Shown here: positions 39,981-49,015 of the stretch, one piece after another
How the letters are laid out: each line of letters opens with the position of its first letter
Numbering within the stretch: position 1 is the first letter of the stretch
Assembly: GCA_963850765.1 (NCBI GenBank)
Contig: CAWKMN010000005.1
Location: 62,001 to 126,000, forward strand
Length of the DNA: 64,000 nt
Origin: CAWKMN01 sp963850765
GTDB lineage: Bacteria; Chloroflexota; Anaerolineae; Aggregatilineales; Aggregatilineaceae
Direction of reading: 5' to 3'
Program-made: the position numbers and the translations under genes
Notes under the pieces: generated by a model
Databases searched by the model: none
The model's input: only the letters and a program-made list of their open reading frames with translations
Told to the model about the DNA's origin: nothing

Positions 39981-40373
39981 ATGATGACCATCAAACAAGA
40001 ACGGGCTGCCCAGTTGATTCAGGAGATCATCGGCAACCTGCTGATGCTGGAAGTGACCGATCCGGCGCTGGAAAATGTGACGGTCACGGAAGTGACGATC
40101 GACCGCGAGCTGGAATATGCCGACGTTTATGTCCACTCGCTGGATGACAAAGACGAGGTGATGGCCGGCTTGCAGCGCGCCAATGGGTTCCTGCGGCGCG
40201 AACTGGCCGCGCGGACCCACTTCCGCCGGATGCCGGTGCTGCATTTCCACTGGGATGTCGGCATCGAGCGCAGTGAGCGCATTGACGAACTGCTCCGCTC
40301 GCTGCACAACGAGCCTGACTCGAAAGCTAATCAGCAGCCAGAAGGGAACGATGGACTGGGAGAAAGCGAGTAG
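39981..40373 (+). CDS. rbfA: 30S ribosome-binding factor A
   Basis: The 130-residue product has the compact KH-like RbfA fold: RAAQLIQEIIGNLLMLEVTD near residues 8-27, VTVTEVTIDRELEYADVYV, and a C-terminal HFRRMPVLHFHWD then SERIDELL. RbfA helps mature the 16S rRNA 5' end and is needed for growth in the cold. The first ATG is used, after AAAGGAT. Its end overlaps the next gene by 23 bases, so the two are translationally linked. Confidence 0.93.
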   Translation: MMTIKQERAAQLIQEIIGNLLMLEVTDPALENVTVTEVTIDRELEYADVYVHSLDDKDEVMAGLQRANGFLRRELAARTHFRRMPVLHFHWDVGIERSERIDELLRSLHNEPDSKANQQPEGNDGLGESE

Positions 40374-41325
40374 TTTCGTCCGTGGCGCGCGCTCGGTGCT
40401 GGTGCTGACGCATGTTGGCCCCGATGGCGACGCGATCGGCTCGATGCTGGGGCTGGCGCATGCGCTCCAACGCCTGGGGAAGACCGTGATCACGGCCGTC
40501 GATGAAGGCGTGCCGCCGGATCTGGCTTTTCTGCCCGGTGCGGATTCGGTGCGCCCGACGCTGGACAGCGTGGCGGTCGATCTGGTGATCGCGGTGGACT
40601 GCGGCGACGCGCCCCGGATGGGCGCGGTGGGGCAGGCGGCGATCCGCAGCGGTGCGCCGATCGTCAACCTGGATCATCACCCGACCAATACGCTGTTTGG
40701 CAGCGCCAATCTGGTCGATCCGGCGACGGTCGCGGCTGCGGAAGGCGTGCTCGATTGGCTGGATTGGATGGGCGTGGATCTGGATCAAACCACGGCGATC
40801 TGTCTCCTGACCGGGATCGTGACCGATACGCTGTGCTTTCGCACCGACAATGTGACGGCTGAAACGCTCGGCAAGGCGCAGCGCCTGATGTCCTATGGTG
40901 CGCCGCTGGCTGAGATCGTGCAGCGCACCGTCGCCCGCAAGACTTACGCCGGGCTGCGGCTGTGGGCGCATGTGCTGCCGACCGTCCGCCTGGAGGATCA
41001 CGTCATCTGGGCGGTCATCACCCGCGAGATGTTCGAAGCGGCCGGCTATTCGGGCTGGGATGATGATGGGCTGGTGGGGCGGCTGGTGCAGACCGAAGAT
41101 GCGTATATCGCGGTGGTGTTCAAGGAGAAACCGGACGGCGATATTGAGATCGGGTTCCGCGCGGTGCCGGGCTTTGATACGTCCGGCGTGGCGGTGTCGC
41201 TCGGCGGCGGCGGTCATCGACTGGCGTCCGGCACGACGATCACCGAGCCGCTCGACACGCTGGTTCCGCGCGTGATCGACCTGCTCAAAGCCGAAGTTCG
41301 CAGCGGCACGCCGGTGGTGGTGTAG
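40351..41325 (+). CDS. nrnA: DHH-family phosphoesterase, bifunctional oligoribonuclease/PAP phosphatase type
   Basis: The 324-residue product has an N-terminal DHH domain (LTHVGPDGDAIGSMLGLAHA near residues 17-36, VIAVDCGD near 80-87, NLDHHPTN near 107-114) and a C-terminal DHHA1 domain ending GGGGHRLASG. Both metal sites are intact. NrnA-type enzymes degrade two- to five-base RNAs and the nucleotide pAp. The ATG at 40351 overlaps the rbfA end, and truB follows nine bases later; rbfA-nrnA-truB is a widely conserved order. Confidence 0.92.
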   Translation: MDWEKASSFVRGARSVLVLTHVGPDGDAIGSMLGLAHALQRLGKTVITAVDEGVPPDLAFLPGADSVRPTLDSVAVDLVIAVDCGDAPRMGAVGQAAIRSGAPIVNLDHHPTNTLFGSANLVDPATVAAAEGVLDWLDWMGVDLDQTTAICLLTGIVTDTLCFRTDNVTAETLGKAQRLMSYGAPLAEIVQRTVARKTYAGLRLWAHVLPTVRLEDHVIWAVITREMFEAAGYSGWDDDGLVGRLVQTEDAYIAVVFKEKPDGDIEIGFRAVPGFDTSGVAVSLGGGGHRLASGTTITEPLDTLVPRVIDLLKAEVRSGTPVVV

Positions 41326-41333
41326 AGGCGGCG

Positions 41334-42215
41334 ATGGCGGTTTTTGGCCTGCTGAATATTTATAAGCCGCAGGGCCCGACAAGCTACGATCTGGTCAAAT
41401 GGGTGCGGCGCGGCACCCGCGAACAGCGCGTTGGGCACGCCGGCACGCTCGATCCGATGGCGACAGGGGTGCTGGTCGTGTGTCTGGGTCCGGCTACGCG
41501 CCTGAGCGACCTGATCATGCATGCGCCGAAAACTTACCGCGCACGGCTGCGTTTTGGCATCGAAACCGATACCTACGACGCGACCGGCGAGGTCATGGCC
41601 GAGAGCGATTTGCCGGTCACGCAGGCAGCGGTCGAAAACGCGCTCGTCTCATTTCGCGGCGAGATCGAGCAGGTGCCGCCGATGTACAGCGCCCTCAAAC
41701 GCGACGGCGTCCGCCTGTATACGCTGGCGCGGGCTGGCGTGGAGGTCGAGCGCCCGGCGCGCCCGGTGACGATCTACCGGCTGGATCTGACCGCCTGGGA
41801 TCCGCCGTTCTGCGATCTGGAAGTGCAGTGCTCATCCGGTACGTATATCCGCAGCCTGGCGTTTGACCTGGGGCGGGTGGTCGGGGCGGGCGCGCATCTG
41901 ACCGCGCTCGAACGGTCCACCAGCGGAGTCTTCACGGCGGCGGACGCGGTGCCGTGGGCTGATCTTGACGCGGCGATGCAGGCGGGTACGTGGCGCGATT
42001 ATCTGCTGCCGGCGGATTATGCGCTGGCGGCACACCCGGCCGTGCATCTCTCAGCCGAAGACGCGGACCATATCCGGCACGGGCGCTCGATCCCGGCGGA
42101 AGGTGACGCAGTCGGGCCGCTGGCGCGGGCGTATGATCCGGGCGGGCAGTTTATCGCGGTGCTCGATCGGCGCGGTTCCGTGTGGAAGCCGCAGATGGTG
42201 TTCGACGCGCGGTAG
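41334..42215 (+). CDS. truB: tRNA pseudouridine(55) synthase TruB
   Basis: The 293-residue product makes pseudouridine 55 in the T loop of tRNAs. The motif VGHAGTLDPMATGVL at residues 33-47 holds the catalytic Asp40. KTYRARLRFGIETDTYDATG and PPMYSALKRDGVRLY follow, and GTYIRSLAFDLGRVVGAGAH carries the conserved Arg. A C-terminal PUA-like extension ends the protein. It follows nrnA by nine bases and precedes ribF, as in many bacteria. Confidence 0.95.
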   Translation: MAVFGLLNIYKPQGPTSYDLVKWVRRGTREQRVGHAGTLDPMATGVLVVCLGPATRLSDLIMHAPKTYRARLRFGIETDTYDATGEVMAESDLPVTQAAVENALVSFRGEIEQVPPMYSALKRDGVRLYTLARAGVEVERPARPVTIYRLDLTAWDPPFCDLEVQCSSGTYIRSLAFDLGRVVGAGAHLTALERSTSGVFTAADAVPWADLDAAMQAGTWRDYLLPADYALAAHPAVHLSAEDADHIRHGRSIPAEGDAVGPLARAYDPGGQFIAVLDRRGSVWKPQMVFDAR

Positions 42216-42224
42216 TAAGCAGTG

Positions 42225-42437
42225 TTCAGTTGACAGTAGTCAGTTTTGAGTTGCGAGTTATGAGTTTTGGGTTTTCACCTCACCCCCTGGCCCCCTCTCC
42301 ACGCGCGGAGAGGGGGAGAACATGCGTGTAGGGGCGGGTTAACAAACCCGCCCTGGCGACTTACCAGGTCGGCTCTACCTCGTTCTCGCACCAGGGGTGA
42401 GGCTAACTCACGACTTAAAACTCACAACTCATAACCT
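42225..42437. repeat. Nested palindromic repeats E-A-C-A-E
   Basis: The outer pair is family E (GTTTTGAGTTGCGAGTTATG near 42243; AAAACTCACAACTCATAAC near 42419). Inside is a full family A element from CCTCACCCCC at 42278 to GGGGTGAGGC at about 42403. Inside that is a family C hairpin, GGGGCGGGTTAACAAACCCGCC, near 42332. The whole block fills the truB-ribF gap; no gene is seen in it. Confidence 0.8.
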
Positions 42438-42464
42438 TTTTGTTCTACAGGGGAAAACACGCGC

Positions 42465-43448
42465 ATGCAACATGTATACCGACTGGCCGACGCGAATCCA
42501 TCCGGCCCGACGATTGTCGCCGTGGGCATGTTCGACGGCGTGCATCTGGGGCACCAATTCCTGCTGCGCCGGCTGGTCGCGGCCGCGCGCGATTGTGGCT
42601 GCGTTCCCACGGTGCTGACGTTCTTCCCGCATCCCGACGTGGTGCTGGGGCGGGCGTCGGGCCGCTACTACCTCACCACGCCGGAACAGCGCGCGGCCAT
42701 GCTCGGTAAGCTCGGCGCGGAACTCGTCGTGACGCATCCCTTCAACGACGAGGTGCGCCAGATCCGCGCGGCGGATTTTGTCGATCAACTGCTGCGGCAT
42801 CTCAAGCTGCGCGCATTGTGGTTGGGAGCGGATTTCGCGCTCGGATACAAGCGCGAAGGGAATGCCGATTTCCTGAGGGTGCAGGGCGAACAGAAGGGCT
42901 TTTCATTGGAGGTAGTCGAACTCGTGACGAACGACGACAGCGGGCACAGCATCAGCAGCAGCAATATCCGCGCGGCGCTGGCCGAAGGTGATCTCGAACG
43001 GGCAAACCGCTGGCTGGGGCGACCCTACCGGCTCGAAGGTGAAGTTATCCACGGGGACGGCCGGGGACGCACCATCGGCTTCCCCACAGCCAATATCCGC
43101 GTGTGGGAAGAGCAGATGCTCCCGCGCAACGGGGTCTATGCGGGCTGGGTGCATCTCAACGGCGAGACGTACATGGCCGCCGCCAATATCGGCAACCGGC
43201 CGACCTTCAACGGCGCGCATATCACGGTCGAAGCGCACCTGCTGGATTTCGACCGCGACATCTACGGCCAGAATCTCATCTTCGACGTGGTGGCGTTCCT
43301 GCGGCCGGAACTGAAATATTCGAACGTGGACGACCTGATCGTGCAGATCCATCGCGACGTGGCCGAAACGCGCGATCTGCTTGGCAAGCTGCCTCACCCC
43401 CTAACCCCCTCTCCACGGAGTAGAGATGGGGAGCAGAAGGCGCGTTAA
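42465..43448 (+). CDS. ribF: Bifunctional riboflavin kinase / FAD synthetase
   Basis: The 327-residue product makes FMN and then FAD. The N-terminal FAD synthetase half has GMFDGVHLGHQFLL near residues 21-34 and the late ISSSNIRAALAEGDL near 165-179. The C-terminal riboflavin kinase half has GEVIHGDGRGRTIGFPTANI near 191-210 and ANIGNRPTFNGAHITVEAHL. The family normally ends near VHRDVAETRDLLGKL; here the last 20 residues are encoded by a family A repeat (copy A8), so the natural stop has been displaced into the element. Confidence 0.93.
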   Translation: MQHVYRLADANPSGPTIVAVGMFDGVHLGHQFLLRRLVAAARDCGCVPTVLTFFPHPDVVLGRASGRYYLTTPEQRAAMLGKLGAELVVTHPFNDEVRQIRAADFVDQLLRHLKLRALWLGADFALGYKREGNADFLRVQGEQKGFSLEVVELVTNDDSGHSISSSNIRAALAEGDLERANRWLGRPYRLEGEVIHGDGRGRTIGFPTANIRVWEEQMLPRNGVYAGWVHLNGETYMAAANIGNRPTFNGAHITVEAHLLDFDRDIYGQNLIFDVVAFLRPELKYSNVDDLIVQIHRDVAETRDLLGKLPHPLTPSPRSRDGEQKAR

Positions 43449-43488
43449 GCTCCTCTCCACGGCGTGGAGAGGGGTTTGGGGTGAGGCT
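43392..43488. repeat. Family A palindromic repeat overlapping the ribF 3' end (copy A8)
   Basis: CCTCACCCCC begins inside the last ribF codons, arms CTCTCCACGG and CTCTCCACGGCGTGGAGAGG follow, and GGGGTGAGGC ends seven bases from the era stop. The element therefore bridges two convergent genes and could act as a shared terminator-like hairpin. Confidence 0.75.
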
Positions 43489-43494
43489 TATCTC

Positions 43495-44460
43495 TCACGG
43501 CTTGCGCGGCAGACGATAGCCCAGGCGGCGCAGCGCGTTCTCATCGCGTCGCCAGTTCTTCAGCACTTTCACCCACAATTCGAGATACACCCGCGTGCCG
43601 ACAAACGCCTCGATCTCTTCGCGCGCCTGCCGGCTGATGAGCTTGAGCATCTGCCCGTTCTTGCCGATCAGGATGCCTTTGTGGGTGTCGCGCTCGACAT
43701 AGATCGTAGCGGCGATATAGGTCATGTTGTCGCTGCGCGGCTTGAACTCCTCGACCTGCGTCGCCACGCCGTGCGGCACTTCCTGTTCGAGATTGAGCAG
43801 CACCTTCTCGCGGATCATCTCTGCCACGATGTCGCGCACCGCGGTATCCGAGAGCTGATCGGCGGGGAAATAGCGCGGGCCAGCGGGCAGCCGGTCGATG
43901 AGGCGCTGCATCAGGTCGGGCGCGCCCTCGCCGCGCGTGGCGACGGTCGTGATCCAATCCGCCTTCGGGACGATCTCGCGGAACTCGGCGGCGCGCGCTT
44001 CCAATTCGGCGGCGTCGGCCACGAGGTCAGCCTTGTTCAGCACCAGAATCGCCGGGGTCGCATCTTCGGCAGCGCGGATCAACTCGGCAATGCGGCGATC
44101 TTCGGCGGTCGGGTGGTGGCTCACATCGACCAGGAACAGGATCACGTCTGCATCGCGCAGCGCATCGACCGCCACATTGACCATAAATTCTCCGAGCGCC
44201 GTCTGTGGGTCATGGATGCCGGGCGTATCTACAAAGACGATCTGCACGTCGTCGCGGGTGAAGATCCCCAACTGGCGCAGGCGCGTCGTTTGCGGCTTGG
44301 GGCTGACGATGGCAATCTTCTCACCCAGCAGCGCATTCATCAGCGTGGATTTGCCCACGTTGGGCCGCCCAACCACGGCGACAAAGCCGCTCCTGTGCCC
44401 TTCAGGCAGTTCTTCCTCGGGGGGGATGGCGTTCAGCAGATCGTCGGGTTGATCGCTCAT
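43495..44460 (-). CDS. era: GTPase Era
   Basis: The 321-residue product is an essential GTPase that binds 16S rRNA during 30S assembly. The G motifs are GRPNVGKST (residues 31-39), DTPG, and NKADL. The C-terminal KH domain has ILIGKNGQMLKLISRQARE, the Era KH signature. The start is ATG 44460, which overlaps the pepF stop (ATGA), so pepF and era form one transcript. An acidic N-terminal extension of about 22 residues precedes the G domain. Confidence 0.95.
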   Translation of the reverse strand: MSDQPDDLLNAIPPEEELPEGHRSGFVAVVGRPNVGKSTLMNALLGEKIAIVSPKPQTTRLRQLGIFTRDDVQIVFVDTPGIHDPQTALGEFMVNVAVDALRDADVILFLVDVSHHPTAEDRRIAELIRAAEDATPAILVLNKADLVADAAELEARAAEFREIVPKADWITTVATRGEGAPDLMQRLIDRLPAGPRYFPADQLSDTAVRDIVAEMIREKVLLNLEQEVPHGVATQVEEFKPRSDNMTYIAATIYVERDTHKGILIGKNGQMLKLISRQAREEIEAFVGTRVYLELWVKVLKNWRRDENALRRLGYRLPRKP

Positions 44461-46271
44461 GGGTTTTTCACCAGTTTTTCCAGCCGGTCCACATAACTTG
44501 TCATCACGCCGTAGGTTTTCTCGACAGCTTCCGGGGTGGTCATATCGACGCCGGCCAGCTTGAGCGCGTCCAACGGGTAGAGCGCGCCGCCGGCTTTGAG
44601 GAAGCTCAGATAGTGATCGACGGCCCCCGGCTGACCGGACAGGATATTTTCCGAGAGCGCGTTGGCGGCCGAGATGCCGGTCGCGTATTGGTAGACGTAA
44701 AAATTGGCATACAGGTGGCCGAACTCCGCCCACATGATGCCGTCGCGGTCGCGGTCCAGTTCGATCTCGGTGCCAAAACCCTCGGCCAGCAGATCCGCCA
44801 TCAGCCCGTTCATGCCGTCGGCGGTGAGGCCCTCGCCGCGCTCGGCGCGCTGGTGAATCTCCAACTCGAAGCGAGCCAGCGTCGGCATCTGGAAGAAGTA
44901 GCGCCGGAAGTTGTACATCGCCTCTTCGATCACCGCGATCTGGAAGCCGGGATCGTCGGCGTGGGTGTTGAGCAGATGCCCGCGCACCATCGCCTGATTG
45001 AAGTTGGACGCGACTTCGGCCACGAACAGCGAATAATCACTGGAAACCATCGGCTGGTGCTGCCAGGCGAGATAGGAATGCATCGAGTGGCCGAGTTCGT
45101 GGGCCAGCGTGCTCAGCGATTGCAGCGAGCTGTTGAAACTCATCATGATGAACGGGTGCGTGCCCTTCCACCCGCTTGAAAATGCTCCCTGCCGTTTGTT
45201 CTGGTTCGGCGGATAGTCTACCCAGCGATCCTCCAGGCAGCCCCGCCGCAGCACCGACACATACTCCTGGCCGAGCGGAGCCATGCCTTCGCTGATCCAA
45301 TCAACCGCTTTGTGGAAATCGACGTCGGGCTGTGCGTCCGTGAGCGGCGCCAGCGTATCGTACCAGTAAAGTGTTTCGACGCCGAGCGCCTGCCGCCGGA
45401 TCGCCCAATAGCGGTGCCAGACGGGGATGTACTCACGGAAGGTGTCGATCAGATTGTGGAAAACCTCCACCGGGATATTGCTGGCGAAAAGCGACGCTTC
45501 GAGCGACGAGTTGTAGCGGCGGGCTCGCGCATAAAAGACATCCCGCTTGACAGCGGTTACGAGGTTGCTGGCGAAGGTGTTCTTGAACGCCAGATACCCA
45601 TCCCGGTAGCTCTGGTAGGAGGTGCGGCGCAGCACGCGGTCCGGGCTGAGTCCATGCGCCATCACGGTCCCCTGCTCGACCGACATCACTTCACCCGTGG
45701 ATGTCACCGCCGGCGCGAATTTGAGATCGGCGTTCGAGAGAAAGCCCGACGTGCGCGAGACATTGCTGAACGGATCCGCCGCCATGCCGAGGATCTCTTC
45801 GACTTCGGCGGAGCGCACATGCGCCTGCTGGCGGAACAGGTTATCGAAGTAGTGCGCGTACTCGGCCAGCCGCGTATCGTCCTGCATCCAGATGTTCAGG
45901 GTGCTGCGCCTGATTTCGAGGATCTCCGGCTCGGCAAACGCGGCCGCGGTGATCAGGTCGCTGTACAGGCTCATGGCCTGACTTGACAGCGCGGCGGCGT
46001 CCTGGTCGGCGGTATCGACGGCCGAGAACATGCTGGCATAGACGTACACTTTGCCGGCACGCCCGTACAGATCGAAGAATGTTTCCAGGTAGCTGAGCAG
46101 AATGTCGTGGCCGCCGCTGAGATGCCCCTGGAACTGCTTGGTCAGGCCAGGGATCAGATCCTTCAGGGTGTTGTATTCGGTTTCCCACGCCTGGCGTGAG
46201 GCAAAGACGCTCGGCGCGTTCCAGGTCTGGCTGTCAGGAATCTCACCGCGGGGCGGGAGTGCGTTGTCCAT
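44457..46271 (-). CDS. pepF: M3-family oligoendopeptidase
   Basis: The 604-residue product is a zinc oligopeptidase of the PepF/M3B group. The HExxH zinc site is HELGHSMH at 391-398, with the third ligand Glu some 25 residues on in VAEVASNFNQA. GTHPFIMMSFN before it and HLYANFYVYQYATGISAAN near the end are family-typical. The start chosen is ATG 46271, which follows AAGGAG; the frame extends to 46304. It breaks down short peptides in the cytoplasm. It is translationally coupled to era by a four-base overlap. Confidence 0.92.
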   Translation of the reverse strand: MDNALPPRGEIPDSQTWNAPSVFASRQAWETEYNTLKDLIPGLTKQFQGHLSGGHDILLSYLETFFDLYGRAGKVYVYASMFSAVDTADQDAAALSSQAMSLYSDLITAAAFAEPEILEIRRSTLNIWMQDDTRLAEYAHYFDNLFRQQAHVRSAEVEEILGMAADPFSNVSRTSGFLSNADLKFAPAVTSTGEVMSVEQGTVMAHGLSPDRVLRRTSYQSYRDGYLAFKNTFASNLVTAVKRDVFYARARRYNSSLEASLFASNIPVEVFHNLIDTFREYIPVWHRYWAIRRQALGVETLYWYDTLAPLTDAQPDVDFHKAVDWISEGMAPLGQEYVSVLRRGCLEDRWVDYPPNQNKRQGAFSSGWKGTHPFIMMSFNSSLQSLSTLAHELGHSMHSYLAWQHQPMVSSDYSLFVAEVASNFNQAMVRGHLLNTHADDPGFQIAVIEEAMYNFRRYFFQMPTLARFELEIHQRAERGEGLTADGMNGLMADLLAEGFGTEIELDRDRDGIMWAEFGHLYANFYVYQYATGISAANALSENILSGQPGAVDHYLSFLKAGGALYPLDALKLAGVDMTTPEAVEKTYGVMTSYVDRLEKLVKNP

Positions 46272-46365
46272 CCCCTTCTCCTTAAGGTCACCAACAGGAC
46301 TCAATTACACGAGATTATAGCCTGTTTTTCGAAAGAGAATCCTCCTTGGAGAATTGAAAAGCAGT

Positions 46366-46398
46366 TCACCACAGAGTTCACCACAGAGGTCGCAGCGA
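46366..46398. repeat. Partial family D repeat
   Basis: TTCACCACAGAGTTCACCACAGAGG is a short, tandem, one-armed copy of the CACAGAG repeat, lying upstream of pepF. Confidence 0.55.
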
Positions 46399-46561
46399 TC
46401 TCGTCAGGGATCCTCCCGGATGCCCGACAGTGGCCGGGCGTAGGTGTGGCGTGTGCCAGGGGTCGTTCAGGCAGGGAACTTCTGCGTTTACAATGACGTC
46501 TAAACAAATGAAAACCGTAAATATGGGGGCAGCAGAGCGCACCGCGCGAGAGGGACCGTCG

Positions 46562-46768
46562 ATGAACGCCTACCAGAACAAACGGCTGCACGAATGGATC
46601 AGCATGGGCAAGGAATCGGGCAAGATCCGCGAGGCGCGGACGGTGGTGCTGGCCTACTGCATGGACGAGCGCGAGGCGCTGCCCTGGATTGCCGATATTG
46701 TCAAAGGGCATACCACCGAGGAGCGCGCCCAGGTCTTTATGGAGCGTGTGATCCAGCAGGTGAGCTAA
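46562..46768 (+). CDS. Small conserved-looking protein of unknown function
   Basis: The 68-residue product is basic at its N-terminus and helical throughout (LHEWISMGKESGKIREARTV, then ADIVKGHTTEERAQVFMERV), with no membrane segment or known motif. ATG 46562 follows AGAGGG at proper distance; an upstream ATG in the same frame is possible. It is followed by an intrinsic terminator, which supports a real short transcript. I do not recognise the family. Confidence 0.55.
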   Translation: MNAYQNKRLHEWISMGKESGKIREARTVVLAYCMDEREALPWIADIVKGHTTEERAQVFMERVIQQVS

Positions 46769-46797
46769 TCGGATCATCTGCTAATCGGCTGTGTCGT

Positions 46798-46829
46798 AAC
46801 CGCTGGGAGCGATCCTTCCGGCGGTTTTT
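46798..46829 (+). terminator. Intrinsic terminator after the small protein gene
   Basis: AACCGC pairs with GCGGTT around about 17 bases, followed by five T. It lies 30 bases after the stop at 46768. Confidence 0.65.
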
Positions 46830-46924
46830 CGTGTCTATGGCGCGGGGTGCGTTTGTGTTCTTGGGCGGTGTTTGTTATCGTATGGGGAGATTAGGAAGTT
46901 CGCACGTGGATTTGGATCAAACCC

Positions 46925-48292
46925 ATGCCAACCCTATTGGGACTGCTGGCCGTTTTTGCGCTGGTGTTCGTGAACGGATTTATGGTGGCGGCGGAGTTCG
47001 CGCTGGTCGGCGCGCGCCGCACCCGCATCGATCAGCTTGCCGAGGAAGGGAACGCGGGCGCACGCGCGGCGCAGGATGCAATGGCTCATCTGGATAACTA
47101 TATCGCCGCCACGCAGTTGGGCATCACGCTCGCCAGTCTTGGCCTGGGCTGGATCGGCGAACCGGCGGTCGGCCACATTTTCGAGTCACTGTTTGAGTTC
47201 CTGCTGCCGGAAGACGTCGCGCACACGGCCGGCCACAGCGCCGCCCTGATCCTGGGGTTCGCGGCGGTGACGATGCTGCATATTGTGCTGGGTGAGCTTG
47301 CGCCTAAGTCCATCGCCTTGCAGCAGCCGGAAATGACCGCGATCATCGTGGCGCGCCCGACGACATGGTTCCTGAAGCTGTTCCGCCCAATCATTTTCGT
47401 GATGAACAAGGTAGGGAATGGCGTGGTCCGCCTGATGGGCTTCGAGCCGGCCAGCGGCCACGAACGGGTCCACTCGGCGGAAGAACTGGGCATGCTGGTC
47501 CACTCGGCGCGCGAAGCCGGCGTGCTCGAAGGCAGCGAAGAGGAATTGCTGCAAAACGTGTTCGATTTTGGCGATCTGTATATCCGGGATGTGATGCAGC
47601 CGCGCGTTGAGGTCGATGCCATCCCGGTTGATGCGCCGCTGGCCGACGTGCTGCAAAAGGTCGCGGCCGGGCATTATTCGCGCTACCCTGTTTACAAAGA
47701 TTCGATTGACAATGTTGTGGGCGTGCTGCATACCAAGGACCTGCTCGATGCCGTGGTCCGCGCGCCGCACCTGCTCAATAATCCGGAGGCTCCGTTTAAC
47801 CTCTCGGCCGTGCTGCGGCCGCCGTTGTACTTCCCGGAGATGGCGGGCGTGGATCGTGTATTGGAGCAAATGCAGCGCACGAAGACGCATTTTACCGTCG
47901 TGTTGGATGAATACGGCGGCATGGCCGGTATCGCCACGATGGAGGATATTCTGGAAGAACTGGTCGGTGAAGTGCAGGACGAATTCGACGTGGAGAACGC
48001 GCCGATCAGCATGGCCGAAGGCGTGACGGTGCTGGAGGGTCTGGTCAGCCTGGCGGACGTGGTCGAGCGCTTTGGTGAACCCGGCGGCGAGCCCGAGTCT
48101 GCCACGATTGGCGGCTACGTGGCCGAAAAGCTGGATCGCATCCCGGCGCAGGGCGACCGCGTGGACTTTGGCGAGTACGTTATTCGCGTGCTCGAAATGG
48201 ACGAAATGCGCGTGGCCCGCGTCAGCGTGGAACGGCGAACCGAGGCGAAGGCCGGTGCCAGCAGTGATGGCGTAACCGATGACGCCCGTTGA
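46925..48292 (+). CDS. CNNM/HlyC-CorC family membrane protein with CBS domains
   Basis: The 455-residue product has an N-terminal DUF21/CNNM membrane domain (NGFMVAAEFALVGARRTRID near residues 17-36, LGELAPKSIAL near 122-132), a pair of CBS domains (IRDVMQPRVEVDAIPVDAPL and FTVVLDEYGGMAGIATMEDI, residues about 220-345) and a C-terminal CorC_HlyC domain with TIGGYVAEKLDRIPAQGDRV. The family is linked to Mg2+ or Co2+ export and haemolysin C-like proteins; the true cargo is unproven here. It is monocistronic. Confidence 0.88.
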   Translation: MPTLLGLLAVFALVFVNGFMVAAEFALVGARRTRIDQLAEEGNAGARAAQDAMAHLDNYIAATQLGITLASLGLGWIGEPAVGHIFESLFEFLLPEDVAHTAGHSAALILGFAAVTMLHIVLGELAPKSIALQQPEMTAIIVARPTTWFLKLFRPIIFVMNKVGNGVVRLMGFEPASGHERVHSAEELGMLVHSAREAGVLEGSEEELLQNVFDFGDLYIRDVMQPRVEVDAIPVDAPLADVLQKVAAGHYSRYPVYKDSIDNVVGVLHTKDLLDAVVRAPHLLNNPEAPFNLSAVLRPPLYFPEMAGVDRVLEQMQRTKTHFTVVLDEYGGMAGIATMEDILEELVGEVQDEFDVENAPISMAEGVTVLEGLVSLADVVERFGEPGGEPESATIGGYVAEKLDRIPAQGDRVDFGEYVIRVLEMDEMRVARVSVERRTEAKAGASSDGVTDDAR

Positions 48293-48371
48293 TGCCGCTG
48301 CAGACGCGCTGGCGGCTTCTCCAGAGGGTGTTATGCATTGTTGGCTTTGCCAAGGGGTGTTCTCTTATTTA

Positions 48372-48460
48372 GCCCCTCCCTAAATCCCTCCCCACCGGGT
48401 GGAGAGGGACTTGAGCCCCCTTTCTCCACATGGTGGGGAAAGGGGCCGGGGGATAGGGGC
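48372..48460. repeat. Family A palindromic repeat (copy A9)
   Basis: CCCTCCCTAAATCCCTCCCC with arms CTCCCCACCGGGTGGAGAG and CTCCACATGGTGGGG. It resembles copy A3 more than the other copies. It fills the gap between the CNNM gene and the convergent membrane protein gene. Confidence 0.75.
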
Positions 48461-48499
48461 CATAAGTGCATAATACGCTCCAGAAGGGATCTGTGCCGG

Positions 48500-48913
48500 C
48501 TAGCCCGCTCGTCGGATTAATCCTACCCCCAGAACCAAAAGTCCAACCGTCAGGCTTATCGCGCCAAAATAAGCCAGATAAATGAACGCGTTCGGTTCCG
48601 TGGCGTCGGGATCGAGTACGGAGAGAAAGAAGGCCGTCGGCAGCAGGATAGCCGCCAGCGGTATCGCTTCTCTCACCAGAGATTTGAGCCGATCCGAGAG
48701 ATTTGCCTCGTCCACATACCGCAGCGCCACGAGTGACAGGATCAGCAGCACACCGGCATGCGCATGCCCGGCGCGCCACAGGTCCTGGCGCAGGGCGTTT
48801 TCCATATAGTCAGGATCATTGATGAGCAGGGTCAGGATGCTGACGCCGCCGAAAACGACGGTTGGAAGAATGATCAGCAGGATGCCAGCCATGCGGCGGG
48901 ATGCGGGACTCAT
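48500..48913 (-). CDS. Four-helix membrane protein of unknown function
   Basis: The 137-residue product has four hydrophobic segments (residues about 8-30, 47-63, 82-102 and 112-132). A conserved-looking WRAGHAHAGVLLILS lies at the start of helix two, with two His in the membrane interface. No family is recognised with certainty. The first ATG is used; it is preceded by GGAGA. It is transcribed with the aldehyde dehydrogenase on the same strand, about 100 bases downstream of it. Confidence 0.6.
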   Translation of the reverse strand: MSPASRRMAGILLIILPTVVFGGVSILTLLINDPDYMENALRQDLWRAGHAHAGVLLILSLVALRYVDEANLSDRLKSLVREAIPLAAILLPTAFFLSVLDPDATEPNAFIYLAYFGAISLTVGLLVLGVGLIRRAG

Positions 48914-49015
48914 GGACAGTCTCCTTTGGTTAGCCTGCGGCGAGGATGAACCTCGAATGACGATCGGGCGGGGCGGACCAAATCAGCAGCCCGCCCCGCG
49001 GATAATCTCCGTCTC

